From NCBI GenBank assembly GCA_013378335.1, contig CP040556.1, forward strand, positions 372,001-436,000: a DNA stretch of 64,000 nucleotides. Direction: 5' to 3'. Below the pieces are notes generated by a model. That model searched no databases and had not been told where the DNA came from. It worked only from the letters and a program-made list of their open reading frames with translations. Position 1 is the first letter of the stretch; each line of letters begins with the position of its first letter. Below, one piece after another: positions 16,051 through 26,434 of the stretch. The DNA is from Streptococcus sanguinis. Lineage in GTDB: Bacteria > Bacillota > Bacilli > Lactobacillales > Streptococcaceae. Position numbers and translations under genes: made by a program.

Positions 16051-16749
16051 ATGGCAAAAACAAGATTATACTTGGTTCGTCATGGCAAAACCATGTTTAA
16101 TACTATCGGCCGGGCTCAAGGCTGGTCTGATACCCCTTTGACTGAAGTTGGGGAACGTGGCATTCATGAGTTGGGCATTGGCTTGAGAGAAGCTGGACTT
16201 GATTTCAAATTGGCTCGTTCCAGCGACAGTGGCCGGACTATTCAGACCATGGGCATCATTCTAGAGGAACTGGGCCTGACTGGTCAGATTCCTTATACCT
16301 TTGACAAGCGGATTCGCGAATGGTGCTTTGGCAGTTTTGACGGTGGTTATGATGGAGAGCTCTTTATGGGTGTGATGCCTCGGGTTTTCAATATTGAGCA
16401 TGTCCATCAGCTCAGCTATATTGAGCTAGCAGAAGGTCTTGTAGAAGTCGATACAGCTGGCTGGGCGGAAAACTGGGAAAAGCTCAGCGGCCGAATTTGG
16501 GAAGGTTTTTCAGCCATAGCTGAGGAGCTAGAAGCTGCTGGAGGCGGCAATGCTCTTGTAGTCAGCCACGGCATGACTATCGGAACCTTTGTCTATCTAA
16601 TCAACCGAACTCAGCCTCATGGTTTGGACAATGGCAGTGTGACGGTTGTAGATTATGAAGACGGTAAATTCACAGTAACTTGCATCGGAGACATGTCTTA
16701 TCGTGAGACCGGTGCCAAAGTAATGGAGGAAGAAGTTGAAGCGCGCTAA
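16051..16749 (+). CDS. Histidine phosphatase family protein (phosphoglycerate-mutase-like), copy 2
   Basis: 232 residues from ATG 16051 behind ggagg. Same architecture as copy 1: RHGKTMFN, REWCFGSFDGGYDGE, VVSHGMTIG. The region after the second histidine (LINRTQPHGLDNGSV) differs most from copy 1, so substrate choice may have diverged. It overlaps the following carboxypeptidase gene by 14 bases, which suggests translational coupling. Confidence 0.85.
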   Translation: MAKTRLYLVRHGKTMFNTIGRAQGWSDTPLTEVGERGIHELGIGLREAGLDFKLARSSDSGRTIQTMGIILEELGLTGQIPYTFDKRIREWCFGSFDGGYDGELFMGVMPRVFNIEHVHQLSYIELAEGLVEVDTAGWAENWEKLSGRIWEGFSAIAEELEAAGGGNALVVSHGMTIGTFVYLINRTQPHGLDNGSVTVVDYEDGKFTVTCIGDMSYRETGAKVMEEEVEAR

Positions 16750-17524
16750 ACATCGCAAAGAAAAGAGAAAATCGAAGTCTAAGAAGATTGGGTTAACGTT
16801 TTTGGTGTTAATCGTCTTGTGTCTGGCAGCTGGAGGGACGGCAATATATTTCCGTCCGTCCTTGTTACAAGATCTGTTTGCAAAGATTCAGTTTTCGGGT
16901 TCGTCTAGCAGTTCTGCTACGAAGGGCTCTTCTAGCTCAGAGAGTTCGCAGTCTGATTTGCCCAAGGTGTCTTCTACTGACTGGAATTTGATTTTGGTCA
17001 ATCGTGACAACCAGCAAGAAGAAAAGACACCTGATCTAACTCAGATTGGAGAGATCCAGGTCGACAGCCGCATTGCTGAAAATACTCGGCAATTTCTAGC
17101 AGCAGCCCAGGCGATAGCTCCTGAAGAAACTCTCATCTCTGGCTATCGCAGCCGAGCTGAGCAGGAGGAACTCTATAACGAAAAAGTTGCTGGGGAAGTC
17201 GCCAAAGGCTTGTCAAATGAAGAAGCAGTCAGCATCGTGCTGAAGCAGGTGCAGCTTCCAGGAGCCAGCGAACATCAAACGGGCTTGGCTATTGATATGA
17301 GTGTCCCAGAAGGTCAGGAGGATGAACTGGCAGCCAAGGTTGCTGAGCTAGCTCCGCAATATGGCTTTGTCCTTCGCTATCCGGATGGCAAGAGTGATGT
17401 TACCGGAGTTGATTTTGAGAACTGGCATTACCGCTATGTTGGTGTGGAGAATGCCCAGTATATGCAGAAGCACAATTTGGTTCTGGAAGAATATATCGCC
17501 CTGCTTAAGGCAGCAGGAAAATAA
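16736..17524 (+). CDS. VanY/LdcB-family peptidoglycan carboxypeptidase, membrane-anchored
   Basis: 262 residues from TTG 16736, which lies inside the phosphatase 3' end with gaggaag before it. A very basic N-terminus is followed by one membrane span (about 20-45) and a Ser-rich linker (FSGSSSSSATKGSSSSESS), so the catalytic domain is outside the cell. The domain has the peptidase M15B marks: SGYRSRAEQEELY, the zinc motif ASEHQTGLAIDM (His and Asp ligands) and NWHYRYVG (second His). It should trim D- or L-Ala from peptidoglycan stem peptides. No lipobox Cys is seen, unlike some streptococcal LdcB proteins. Confidence 0.87.
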   Translation: MKRAKHRKEKRKSKSKKIGLTFLVLIVLCLAAGGTAIYFRPSLLQDLFAKIQFSGSSSSSATKGSSSSESSQSDLPKVSSTDWNLILVNRDNQQEEKTPDLTQIGEIQVDSRIAENTRQFLAAAQAIAPEETLISGYRSRAEQEELYNEKVAGEVAKGLSNEEAVSIVLKQVQLPGASEHQTGLAIDMSVPEGQEDELAAKVAELAPQYGFVLRYPDGKSDVTGVDFENWHYRYVGVENAQYMQKHNLVLEEYIALLKAAGK

Positions 17525-17530
17525 ACAACT

Positions 17531-17556
17531 AAGTCAGGTGTTCCTGGCTTTTTTTA
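17531..17556 (+). terminator. Terminator after the carboxypeptidase gene
   Basis: aagtcagg and cctggctt pair around tgtt, followed by a run of seven Ts. Confidence 0.8.
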
Positions 17557-17674
17557 TGCTGATTTATCAGGATGCAGGTCTATAATCACTTATGCTTCTG
17601 ACTTAAAGCGGCTTTAGCTACAAGTATTGAAAGATAAAAAGGAATCACTTTCTGTAAAAAATATTTATAAATCC

Positions 17675-17725
17675 TTGACAACTATATCGAACTGCGATAT
17701 AATTTTTATATCAAGGTTCGATATA
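17675..17725 (+). promoter_or_regulatory. Promoter with two palindromic PadR-type operators
   Basis: TTGACA at 17675-17680, a 17-base gap and TATAAT at 17698-17703: a strong promoter. Two inverted repeats overlap it: ATATCG-N5-CGATAT (17684-17700, covering the spacer and -10) and TATATC-N7-GATATA (17707-17725, at the start of the transcript). A repressor bound to both would shut the promoter. The first gene is a PadR regulator, so autorepression is likely. Confidence 0.7.
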
Positions 17726-17749
17726 TCGAGGTGAAAGTGAGATAAAAAG

Positions 17750-18073
17750 ATGAGTGGATTGACAGAAAAACTTAGGAGAGTCTATGTGCCAATGACGGAG
17801 ACAGGTTTTTATATCCTCTTCTGTCTTCAGAAAGAGAGGCATGGCTACAGTATTACTCAAAAAGTCAAGGAGCTGACAGAAGGACAGCTATCTATCAGCC
17901 CGGGAACCATGTACGGAACCTTGGCAAAGATGGAAAAAGATGGTCTGATTGTCTTTGTTCGCGAGGAAGAAAAGAGAAAGCTCTATTCTATCACGAAGCT
18001 TGGGAAGCAGATTTTAGAGTTGGAAATCCAGCGGATTGAGCGCCTTTACCGCAATAGTAAGGAGGAAGTTTGA
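17750..18073 (+). CDS. PadR-family transcriptional regulator
   Basis: 107 residues. A winged helix (TETGFYILFCLQKERHGYSITQKVKEL, then SPGTMYGTLAKMEKDGLI, wing KRKLYSITKLGKQIL) typical of short PadR proteins that repress multidrug or peptide exporters. It is first in an operon with a DUF2812 gene and an ABC-2 transporter, the usual company of this class. Its stop overlaps the next start (TGATGG). Strong palindromes over its own promoter point to autorepression relieved by a ligand. Confidence 0.88.
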   Translation: MSGLTEKLRRVYVPMTETGFYILFCLQKERHGYSITQKVKELTEGQLSISPGTMYGTLAKMEKDGLIVFVREEEKRKLYSITKLGKQILELEIQRIERLYRNSKEEV

Positions 18074-18644
18074 TGGAAAAGAAAATTGTCTATAAAATCT
18101 TTACCATTGCAGACTATGACAGAGAAGCAGCTTTTTTTAAAAAATGCATAGCCAAGGCTGGAAATTGAAAAAAGTAAGTTATTCTCCCTTTCTTGTTGCG
18201 GTTCGTTATACTTTTGAATCCTGCCCGCCTCAGAAAATGGCCTATCAATTGGATTTTCGCCCAATAAAAAAGGCGGAGCAAGAATCCTATTATCAACTGT
18301 TTGAAGATTGTGGCTGGGAGCATATTACAAACTTTAATCAATTTTCTTATTTCCGAAAGCCGGTTTCTCAGATTGATGCAGACAGTGATCTTGAAATCTA
18401 TAATGACGCTTGGTCTAAGCTAGAAATGGTCAAGCGTTTACTTATATGGCGGTTTTTGCCAGCCATCATGGTTTTGTTTGTCACTACCTATCTCATTCTA
18501 GATATTTTCCAGAGGAGTTTGAAAGCAAGTCTATTATTCAAATCAATCTTAGCAATAGATTGTGTCATATTAATCATTCTGTTCTGCCAACTGGTCCATA
18601 TTGCCTTGCGTTTTTGGAAAATGAGGCAGGAACTGAAAGATTGA
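18073..18644 (+). pseudogene. DUF2812 membrane protein, frameshifted
   Basis: Starts ATG 18073 (MEKKIVYKIFTIADYDREAAFF) but the frame stops after 31 codons. The rest of the protein is found from 18144 in another frame (MHSQGWKLKKVSYSPF... to 18644). The join lies in a T7-A6 run at 18132-18144; one more base there restores FFKKMHSQGWKL, which is how DUF2812 proteins read. A cytosolic domain is followed by two membrane spans (FLPAIMVLFVTTYLIL, SILAIDCVILIILFCQLV). DUF2812 proteins usually sit between PadR and ABC genes, as here, and may modulate the transporter. It could be a real mutation or a sequencing error. Confidence 0.75.
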
Positions 18645-18685
18645 TTGCAATTTTGTTAAATACTGTTGTGAAAGTGAGGAAAACA

Positions 18686-19525
18686 ATGAAAAAGACCATT
18701 ATTGAAGTGCAAGGCTTGAAAAAGAAGTTCAAGGAACAAGAAGCCTTAGCAGGAATCGATTTTTCTATCCGAGAGGGAGAGATTTTTGGCTTCCTAGGAC
18801 CGTCTGGATCTGGTAAAACCACGACCATCAATATCTTGACTGGTCAGTTGTCTGCAGATGCTGGGACAGCTCATGTGCTATCTGCACCGGTTGAGTATTT
18901 AAAGGCAGAAGTCCTAGAGCAGATAGGGATTGTCAGCGATGGCAGTGGTTTTTATGAAAAGATGTCACTTTATAAAAATCTCAAGGCCTATGCCATGCTC
19001 TTTGGGGTTAAGATGCTAGAAGTCGATGAACTTCTTCAAAAAGTGGGGCTTTATGATAGCCGCAACAAGGTGGCTGAAAAACTATCTACGGGTATGAAGC
19101 AGCGTATGTTACTGGTGCGTGCCTTGATTAATCGACCTAAACTGCTCTTCTTGGATGAGCCGACCAGTGGTTTGGATCCGTCAACCTCTCGCACCATTCA
19201 CGAATTGTTGCTGGAACTAAAAGCGCAGGGGACAACTATTTTTCTGACGACACATGATATGCAGGAAGCTACTCTTTTGTGTGATCGCCTAGCCTTGCTA
19301 AGTAAAGGGAAATTAGTCGAAGTGGGCAGTCCGCATGATATTATCCAAAAGTATAATACGAATAAGAAGGTTCGTTTAGAATATGTAGATTTGACGACGA
19401 AGACGGTGGCCTTTGAGGAACTGCAAGGAGGCTTGGATTTGTCCGATGTTATCAGTATTCATTCCTGCGAACCAACTTTGGAAGATGTTTTCATCACTTT
19501 GACAGGAGGTACCTTAAATGTCTAA
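18686..19525 (+). CDS. ABC transporter ATP-binding protein (PadR-controlled exporter)
   Basis: 279 residues from ATG 18686 behind gtgagg; an upstream open frame to 18446 is only run-on within the DUF2812 gene. Walker A GPSGSGKTT, signature LSTGMKQRM, Walker B LLFLDEPTSGLDP and a switch His (TTHDMQEA) are all intact. An extended C-terminal segment is typical of ABC-2 (DrrA-like) exporters. It overlaps the permease start by 8 bases. With PadR upstream, drug, peptide or lipid export is likely; the substrate is unknown. Confidence 0.9.
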   Translation: MKKTIIEVQGLKKKFKEQEALAGIDFSIREGEIFGFLGPSGSGKTTTINILTGQLSADAGTAHVLSAPVEYLKAEVLEQIGIVSDGSGFYEKMSLYKNLKAYAMLFGVKMLEVDELLQKVGLYDSRNKVAEKLSTGMKQRMLLVRALINRPKLLFLDEPTSGLDPSTSRTIHELLLELKAQGTTIFLTTHDMQEATLLCDRLALLSKGKLVEVGSPHDIIQKYNTNKKVRLEYVDLTTKTVAFEELQGGLDLSDVISIHSCEPTLEDVFITLTGGTLNV

Positions 19526-20246
19526 TAAATTCAAAGGGATGATTTGGCTGAGAGGTCAAGTGACACTAGCAAATAAAAGTATCCTATTGCAGGTTTTCAT
19601 GCCGATTTTCCTCATTTTTCTCTATAAATTTATTTTTTCTCTGAATGGAGCAGGTAAGGAAATTGGAGCGGATAAACTAGCTACTATGTTGCTTACTATC
19701 TCTCTGCCTTTCTCTCTAGCTATGTCAGTTGGAACACCTATTATCATCATTCTAGCCGAGGAAAGAGAAAAACATAATTTGCAAAGTTTGCGCTTAGCTG
19801 GTGTAACAGCTGGTCAATACATTCTCTCTGCTTTAATTTGGCCTGCGATTATTGGGATTTTTTATATCGTCATTACTCCAATTTTGGTAGGAGCTAAGCT
19901 TTCTAATCATGTGTTTAGCTATGGTTTGGTTCTCTTATTGACCATGCTAGTCTTAATTTTCTTCTTTTTAATGGTTGGTCTGTTTTGTAAAAATCAGGTC
20001 ATGGCACAATCCCTTAGTGTTCCAGCTATGCTCTTGGCGGCATTTATTCCTATGTTTTCAAATATGAGCGAGGAGTTATTTAAGGTATTGCGTTATAGCT
20101 TTATGGGCCTCTTTAGTAGTTATATGAAAGATTGGTCTCATTTCCAGTTATGGAGCGGAGAATTTTTGGCTCTGCTAGTTTGGTTTCTTCTTTTTGCAGG
20201 AACTTCTTTCTATTTGATGCGCCATTTGCAAATCTTGGACGACTAA
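19518..20246 (+). CDS. ABC-2 type permease (PadR-controlled exporter)
   Basis: 242 residues with six hydrophobic segments and the common ABC-2 mark of a cytosolic loop after the second span (AEEREKHNLQSLRLAGVT). Partner of the ATPase encoded just upstream with an 8-base overlap. The first CIRCE repeat at 20268 lies 21 bases after the stop and may also end this transcript. Confidence 0.87.
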   Translation: MSNKFKGMIWLRGQVTLANKSILLQVFMPIFLIFLYKFIFSLNGAGKEIGADKLATMLLTISLPFSLAMSVGTPIIIILAEEREKHNLQSLRLAGVTAGQYILSALIWPAIIGIFYIVITPILVGAKLSNHVFSYGLVLLLTMLVLIFFFLMVGLFCKNQVMAQSLSVPAMLLAAFIPMFSNMSEELFKVLRYSFMGLFSSYMKDWSHFQLWSGEFLALLVWFLLFAGTSFYLMRHLQILDD

Positions 20247-20267
20247 TCTAGGTCGCCAGACTGATTT

Positions 20268-20294
20268 TTAGCACTCTTGTAAAAAGAGTGCTAA
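20268..20294 (+). promoter_or_regulatory. CIRCE element 1 (HrcA operator)
   Basis: TTAGCACTC-N9-GAGTGCTAA, a perfect match to the HrcA operator, 18 bases upstream of the hrcA -35. Because it is followed by six Ts it can also fold as a terminator hairpin for the upstream ABC operon. Confidence 0.95.
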
Positions 20295-20311
20295 TTTTTT
20301 GAGTTTTTGTC

Positions 20312-20339
20312 TTGACTTTGGTGTGGAAGAGTGTATAAT
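20312..20339 (+). promoter_or_regulatory. Vegetative promoter of the hrcA operon
   Basis: TTGACT at 20312 and TATAAT at 20334 with a 16-base gap, placed between the two CIRCE elements. Confidence 0.85.
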
Positions 20340-20350
20340 AGAATCATGAG

Positions 20351-20377
20351 TTAGCACTCGAGGTGGTTGAGTGCTAA
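20351..20377 (+). promoter_or_regulatory. CIRCE element 2 (HrcA operator)
   Basis: A second perfect TTAGCACTC-N9-GAGTGCTAA, at the predicted start of transcription and inside the leader of hrcA. Two operators flanking one promoter should give tight heat-shock repression. Confidence 0.95.
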
Positions 20378-20409
20378 TCGACAGCAGAATCTTGATTGGA
20401 GGTGATACC

Positions 20410-21444
20410 GTGGTCACGGAGCGTCAAAATGAGATTTTGAATTTGATTATTGATATCTTTACCAAGACTCACGAGCCGGTCGGCTCCAAAGCCCTGCAGG
20501 ATTCTATCAATTCCAGCAGTGCCACCATCCGAAACGATATGGCGGCTTTGGAAAAGCAGGGGCTTCTGGAAAAGGCGCATACATCCAGCGGCCGTAAGCC
20601 TAGCGTGGCTGGTTTTCAATACTTTGTCAAGCATTCTCTGTCCTTTGATCGTCTCGCTGAGAATGAACTCTATGAGGTTATCAAAGCCTTTGACCATGAG
20701 TTTTTCAACTTGGAGGACATTCTTCAACAGGCAGCGGATCTTTTGACCAAGCTCAGTGGATGCACGGTTGTTGCACTGGATGTAGAACCCAGTCGGCAGC
20801 GCTTGACAGCTTTTGATATCGTTGTGCTCAGTCAGCACACGGCTCTGGCAGTCTTCACCTTGGATGAGTCCAATACCATTACCAGTCAGTTTATGATTCC
20901 GCGCAACTTCCTAAGAGAAGACCTGGACAGGCTTAAAGGCCTAGTAAGGGAGCGGTTCTTGGGACAGACAGTGCTGGACATCCATTACAAGATTCGGACG
21001 GAGATTCCGCAGATTATCCAGCGCTATTTCACTACGACGGACAATGTCATCCAGCTCTTTGAACATATCTTTGGTGATATTTTCAAGGAAAATGTGATTC
21101 TGTCTGGCAAGGTTCAGCTTTTGGAATTTTCAGACCTGACGGCTTATCAGTTTTTTGATGACCCGCAGAAAGTAGCCTTTGAAATTCGCGATAGTTTGGC
21201 TGAAGATCAGATGCAAAGCGTGCGCGTGGCAGACAGTAGAGAAGACTGTTTGGCTGATTTAACGCTGATTTCCAGCAAATTCTTGATTCCTTATCGAGGA
21301 TTTGGGGTGTTGGCAGTTGTCGGTCCGGTCAATCTTGACTACCAACGGCTGGTCAGTCAGATGAATGTCGTCAACCGCGTGCTGACCATGAAACTAACCG
21401 ATTTCTATCGCTATCTGAGTAGTAATCACTACGAAGTCCATTAA
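20410..21444 (+). CDS. hrcA: Heat-inducible transcription repressor HrcA
   Basis: 344 residues from GTG 20410, chosen because ggaggtgat lies 7 bases before it and the length then equals the usual HrcA length; the TTG-type start at 20371 would lie inside CIRCE 2. An N-terminal winged helix ([55 protein letters not shown]) binds CIRCE. The GAF-like C-terminal part ends with [19 protein letters not shown]. It represses its own operon and is kept active by GroEL. First gene of the heat-shock operon. Confidence 0.97.
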   Translation: MVTERQNEILNLIIDIFTKTHEPVGSKALQDSINSSSATIRNDMAALEKQGLLEKAHTSSGRKPSVAGFQYFVKHSLSFDRLAENELYEVIKAFDHEFFNLEDILQQAADLLTKLSGCTVVALDVEPSRQRLTAFDIVVLSQHTALAVFTLDESNTITSQFMIPRNFLREDLDRLKGLVRERFLGQTVLDIHYKIRTEIPQIIQRYFTTTDNVIQLFEHIFGDIFKENVILSGKVQLLEFSDLTAYQFFDDPQKVAFEIRDSLAEDQMQSVRVADSREDCLADLTLISSKFLIPYRGFGVLAVVGPVNLDYQRLVSQMNVVNRVLTMKLTDFYRYLSSNHYEVH

Positions 21445-21479
21445 ATATAGTATAAATATTCCTAAAAAGGAGGTGCCTT

Positions 21480-22016
21480 GTGGCAAAGCATAAACAAGAA
21501 GAACATCCAGAAGATGTAGAAGTAAAAGAGGAAGCTGTAGAAACAGCTGAGCAAGCTGAATCAGCAAGCCCTGAAAAATCAGAATTAGAATTAGCTAATG
21601 AACGGGCAGAAGATTTTGAAAACAAATATCTCCGTGCTCATGCAGAAATGCAGAACATCCAGCGCCGAGCAAATGAAGAACGCCAGCAGCTGCAAAGATA
21701 CCGCAGTCAGGATCTGGCAAAAGCTATTTTGCCTTCGATAGATAATCTGGAGCGCGCGCTTGCCGTTGAAGGTCTGACAGATGATGTCAAAAAAGGGCTG
21801 GAAATGGTGCAGGAAAGCTTGATTCATGCTCTCAAAGAAGAGGGGATCGAAGAAATTCCAGCTGACGGAGCTTTTGACCATAACTATCACATGGCCATTC
21901 AAACAGTTCCAGCTGACGATGAGCACCCAGCTGACACTATCGCGCAGGTCTTCCAAAAAGGCTACAAACTTCATGACCGTATCCTTAGACCGGCTATGGT
22001 GGTTGTTTATAATTAG
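21480..22016 (+). CDS. grpE: Nucleotide exchange factor GrpE
   Basis: 178 residues from GTG 21480 behind a perfect aaggaggtg. An acidic N-terminal tail is followed by a long coiled coil ([25 protein letters not shown]), a four-helix part and a C-terminal beta domain ([12 protein letters not shown]) that docks on DnaK. It promotes ADP release from DnaK. Second gene of the hrcA operon. Confidence 0.97.
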   Translation: MAKHKQEEHPEDVEVKEEAVETAEQAESASPEKSELELANERAEDFENKYLRAHAEMQNIQRRANEERQQLQRYRSQDLAKAILPSIDNLERALAVEGLTDDVKKGLEMVQESLIHALKEEGIEEIPADGAFDHNYHMAIQTVPADDEHPADTIAQVFQKGYKLHDRILRPAMVVVYN

Positions 22017-22026
22017 GAGGGAAGAT

Positions 22027-22254
22027 ATGTTAGATAATTTTGAAGAAAATCAGAAGCAGAATGAAGAATATCGTAAGACTGCACAACGTTATCATCAAGG
22101 AGAGAATACCTGTGATGAATGCGGTGGCAGTGTGAATGTCTCTGTGTATATGGATGATTATCCTAATAGAGATGATGAATGGTTGTATTGTCCTCATTGT
22201 GGGCGTAAGGCTTACATTAGGACAAGTGGGATTGCTAAAGCAGAAAAAGGGTAG
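22027..22254 (+). CDS. Small zinc-ribbon protein between grpE and dnaK
   Basis: 75 residues from ATG 22027, 7 bases into a perfect spacing from aggaggg; upstream run-on to 21826 lies inside grpE and is rejected. Two CxxC pairs, CDECGG near residue 33 and CPHCGR near residue 60, form a likely zinc ribbon. The rest is acidic and polar. I do not recognise a family. It lies between grpE and dnaK on the same strand, 10 bases after grpE, so it should be co-induced by heat. Confidence 0.7.
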   Translation: MLDNFEENQKQNEEYRKTAQRYHQGENTCDECGGSVNVSVYMDDYPNRDDEWLYCPHCGRKAYIRTSGIAKAEKG

Positions 22255-22352
22255 TTTCTCTTGTCCGAAACGACAATAAACTATGAAGGAAGAAAACATT
22301 CGTTCAGCTTTGCTTCTAACGAGTGAAGCGAACCAAAGAGTATTGAAAATAA

Positions 22353-24206
<1,854 letters not shown>

Positions 24207-24217
24207 GCGGTGAGACA

Positions 24218-24244
24218 GAACTAAAAATTGAAAGTTTTTAGTTC
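24218..24244 (+). terminator. Perfect ten-base hairpin after dnaK
   Basis: gaactaaaaa and tttttagttc form a perfect stem with a seven-base loop 12 bases after the dnaK stop. It is AT-rich and lacks a T-run beyond the stem, so it is a weak terminator or an mRNA 3' stabiliser. Confidence 0.5.
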
Positions 24245-24382
24245 GTAGTCGAACCCCCGCGAGGATGATTAGGATTTTTGGGAGTCTGAAAGACGAACCT
24301 AAAATCCAATCAGCTACCGCGTCAAAAATTTTTCGAAAAATATTGTTTTGAAAATTTCACGTCGTAATGATAGGAAGAAATC

Positions 24383-24410
24383 CAGAGGTTGCAACCCAGC
24401 CTCTGTTTTT
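24383..24410 (+). terminator. Terminator upstream of the DJ-1-like gene
   Basis: cagagg and cctctg pair around a loop that contains the palindrome ggttgcaacc; five Ts follow. Likely the main end of the hrcA-dnaK transcript. Confidence 0.6.
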
Positions 24411-24433
24411 CGCTAAACTAGAGGGTGACGCTT

Positions 24434-25066
24434 ATGAAGAAAGTGCTCTGTTTAATTTATCCTAATTTTTCACTTTATGAAGTAGTTAGTCTGACCAGTA
24501 CTTTAGCCCTATCTTTTGGTGTTGAGGTTGATTATGCTGGTTCAGATAGAAATGTTATAACGTCGGAAGATGGACTTCCCTGTCAACCTACTAGAACATT
24601 GGATGAAGTGGTCATCGAAGACTATTCTTGTGTTATTTTTCCGGGAATGATAAACATTTCTCCTGCTCTGCATGATGAAAAATTAATTTCTTTCCTAAGA
24701 AGTTTGAAGCAGCAAGAGATTTTAATTGCAGCTATTTCCTCAGCACCCATTTTATTGGCGAAAGCAGGTTTGTTGAACGATACGAGATTTACTGGTGGGA
24801 TTTGGCAAAACTTTTTTGACTACTTTGAATTTCTTCCTAGGAGAAATTTCAAAGCTCAAGCTGTTCTGCAAGATAAAAACATCATTACAGCTGTTGGCTT
24901 TGCACATCAAGCGTTTGCGAGAAAAGTGCTTCTTAGTCTAGGTTTGGTAGATAATGCTGACAACTATTTTAAAGAACGGAATCAGTATTCGGAAGAGGAC
25001 TTGATATTCACTTTATCAGAAGAAGAGTTTGCTGAAATGGAGCATGAATTTGAAAATACCCTCTGA
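24434..25066 (+). CDS. DJ-1/PfpI family protein
   Basis: 210 residues from ATG 24434 with gagggtg upstream; the GTG at 24425 overlaps that site. A class I glutamine-amidotransferase-like fold: KKVLCLIYPNFSLYEVVSL at the start, the conserved Glu, and the nucleophile-elbow region IAAISSAPILLAKAGLL. The nucleophile position, normally Cys in DJ-1/PfpI proteins, reads Ser-Ser here, so classic glyoxalase or protease chemistry is doubtful. It sits between dnaK and dnaJ with its own terminator signals and has no CIRCE. Confidence 0.75.
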   Translation: MKKVLCLIYPNFSLYEVVSLTSTLALSFGVEVDYAGSDRNVITSEDGLPCQPTRTLDEVVIEDYSCVIFPGMINISPALHDEKLISFLRSLKQQEILIAAISSAPILLAKAGLLNDTRFTGGIWQNFFDYFEFLPRRNFKAQAVLQDKNIITAVGFAHQAFARKVLLSLGLVDNADNYFKERNQYSEEDLIFTLSEEEFAEMEHEFENTL

Positions 25067-25188
25067 GCAATATTTTCTAAAATTTAAAGAAAGGAACATG
25101 GGTGTTCACAACTGAACACGGGTTCCAAAAATTCTGACTCAATATAAAAGAAAGGAACTGAACCCGACCTAAATTCTTGGAAAAAAGA

Positions 25189-25234
25189 GAAATCAGCCTA
25201 GGAGCATCGCTCCGTCGCCTGATTTCCTATTTTT
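25189..25234 (+). terminator. Nested hairpin terminator before dnaJ
   Basis: gaaatcag pairs with ctgatttc. Inside, ggagc-atc-gctcc forms a second perfect stem. The structure is followed by ctattttt. It ends only 30 bases before dnaJ, so dnaJ expression needs read-through or a promoter hidden here. Confidence 0.6.
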
Positions 25235-25264
25235 CAGTCGAATTTTACGGTCTTGGTATCTTAC

Positions 25265-26398
25265 ATGAACAATACAGAATATTATGACCGTTTAGGTGTC
25301 TCTAAGAATGCTTCTCAGGATGAGATCAAGAGAGCCTATCGGAAATTATCTAAAAAGTACCACCCCGATATTAATAAGGAAGCTGGGGCAGAGGACAAAT
25401 ATAAAGAAGTCCAAGAGGCTTATGAAACGCTGAGCGACGAGCAAAAGCGGGCAGCCTATGATCAATATGGCGCAGCGGGAGCTAATGGTGGCTTTGGCGG
25501 CGGTGCAGGCGGATTCGGTGGTTTTGATGGCTCCGGCTTTGGTGGCTTCGAAGATATCTTCTCTAGCTTCTTTGGTGGCGGTGCTTCGCGTAATCCTAAT
25601 GCTCCGCGCCAAGGGGACGATCTTCAGTATCGTGTGAATCTCCGCTTTGAAGAAGCAATTTTCGGAGCTGAGAAGGAAATCAAGTATAACCGTGAAGCGA
25701 CTTGTCATACCTGTGCTGGGTCTGGTGCCAAGCCAGGGACTAGTCCTGTTACCTGTGGCCGCTGTCATGGCTCAGGTGTCATCAATGTTGATACCCAGAC
25801 ACCACTTGGCATGATGCGTCGGCAAGTTACCTGTGATGTCTGTCACGGCCGAGGAAAAGAAATCAAAAGTCCTTGTGAAACCTGTCACGGAACGGGGCAT
25901 GAAAAGCAGGCTCACAGCGTTAAGGTGAAAATCCCTGCTGGTGTGGAAACTGGTCAGCAGGTCCGTCTGTCTGGTCAAGGTGAAGCAGGCTTTAATGGTG
26001 GTCCTTATGGTGACCTTTATGTCGTGGTCCAAGTTGAGCCGAGTGACAAGTTTGAGCGAGATGGCTCTACCATTTACTACAAGCTCAATCTCAACTTTGT
26101 CCAAGCAGCTCTTGGTGATAGCGTGGATATTCCAACTGTTCACGGGGATGTCGAGCTGAATATCCCAGAAGGAACACAGACTGGCAAACGATTCCGTCTG
26201 CGTGGTAAGGGAGCACCGAGTCTGCGCGGTGGAAGCATGGGTGACCAGTATGTTACAGTCAATGTTGTGACGCCGACTGGCCTCAACGACCGTCAAAAAG
26301 CTGCCCTCAAAGAATTTGCGGAAGCTGGCAATATCTCGGTCAATCCTAAGAAAAAAGGCTTCTTCGACAAAATGAAAGATGCCTTGGAAGATTTGTAA
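25265..26398 (+). CDS. dnaJ: Chaperone protein DnaJ (Hsp40)
   Basis: 377 residues from ATG 25265 (the usual DnaJ length and N-terminus [11 protein letters not shown]; the TTG at 25253 is rejected). A J domain with HPD (YHPDIN), a Gly/Phe-rich linker, four zinc repeats ([32 protein letters not shown]) and the C-terminal substrate domains. It activates DnaK ATPase and delivers substrates. The ribosome site is weak, and no CIRCE lies directly upstream. Confidence 0.97.
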   Translation: MNNTEYYDRLGVSKNASQDEIKRAYRKLSKKYHPDINKEAGAEDKYKEVQEAYETLSDEQKRAAYDQYGAAGANGGFGGGAGGFGGFDGSGFGGFEDIFSSFFGGGASRNPNAPRQGDDLQYRVNLRFEEAIFGAEKEIKYNREATCHTCAGSGAKPGTSPVTCGRCHGSGVINVDTQTPLGMMRRQVTCDVCHGRGKEIKSPCETCHGTGHEKQAHSVKVKIPAGVETGQQVRLSGQGEAGFNGGPYGDLYVVVQVEPSDKFERDGSTIYYKLNLNFVQAALGDSVDIPTVHGDVELNIPEGTQTGKRFRLRGKGAPSLRGGSMGDQYVTVNVVTPTGLNDRQKAALKEFAEAGNISVNPKKKGFFDKMKDALEDL

Positions 26399-26404
26399 TC
26401 ATAT

Positions 26405-26434
26405 AAAAAGGAGCAGCCTAATGCTGTTCTTTTT
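26405..26434 (+). terminator. Terminator after dnaJ
   Basis: aaaaggagcagc pairs with gctgttcttttt, including G-U pairs, and runs into Ts. Confidence 0.75.
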
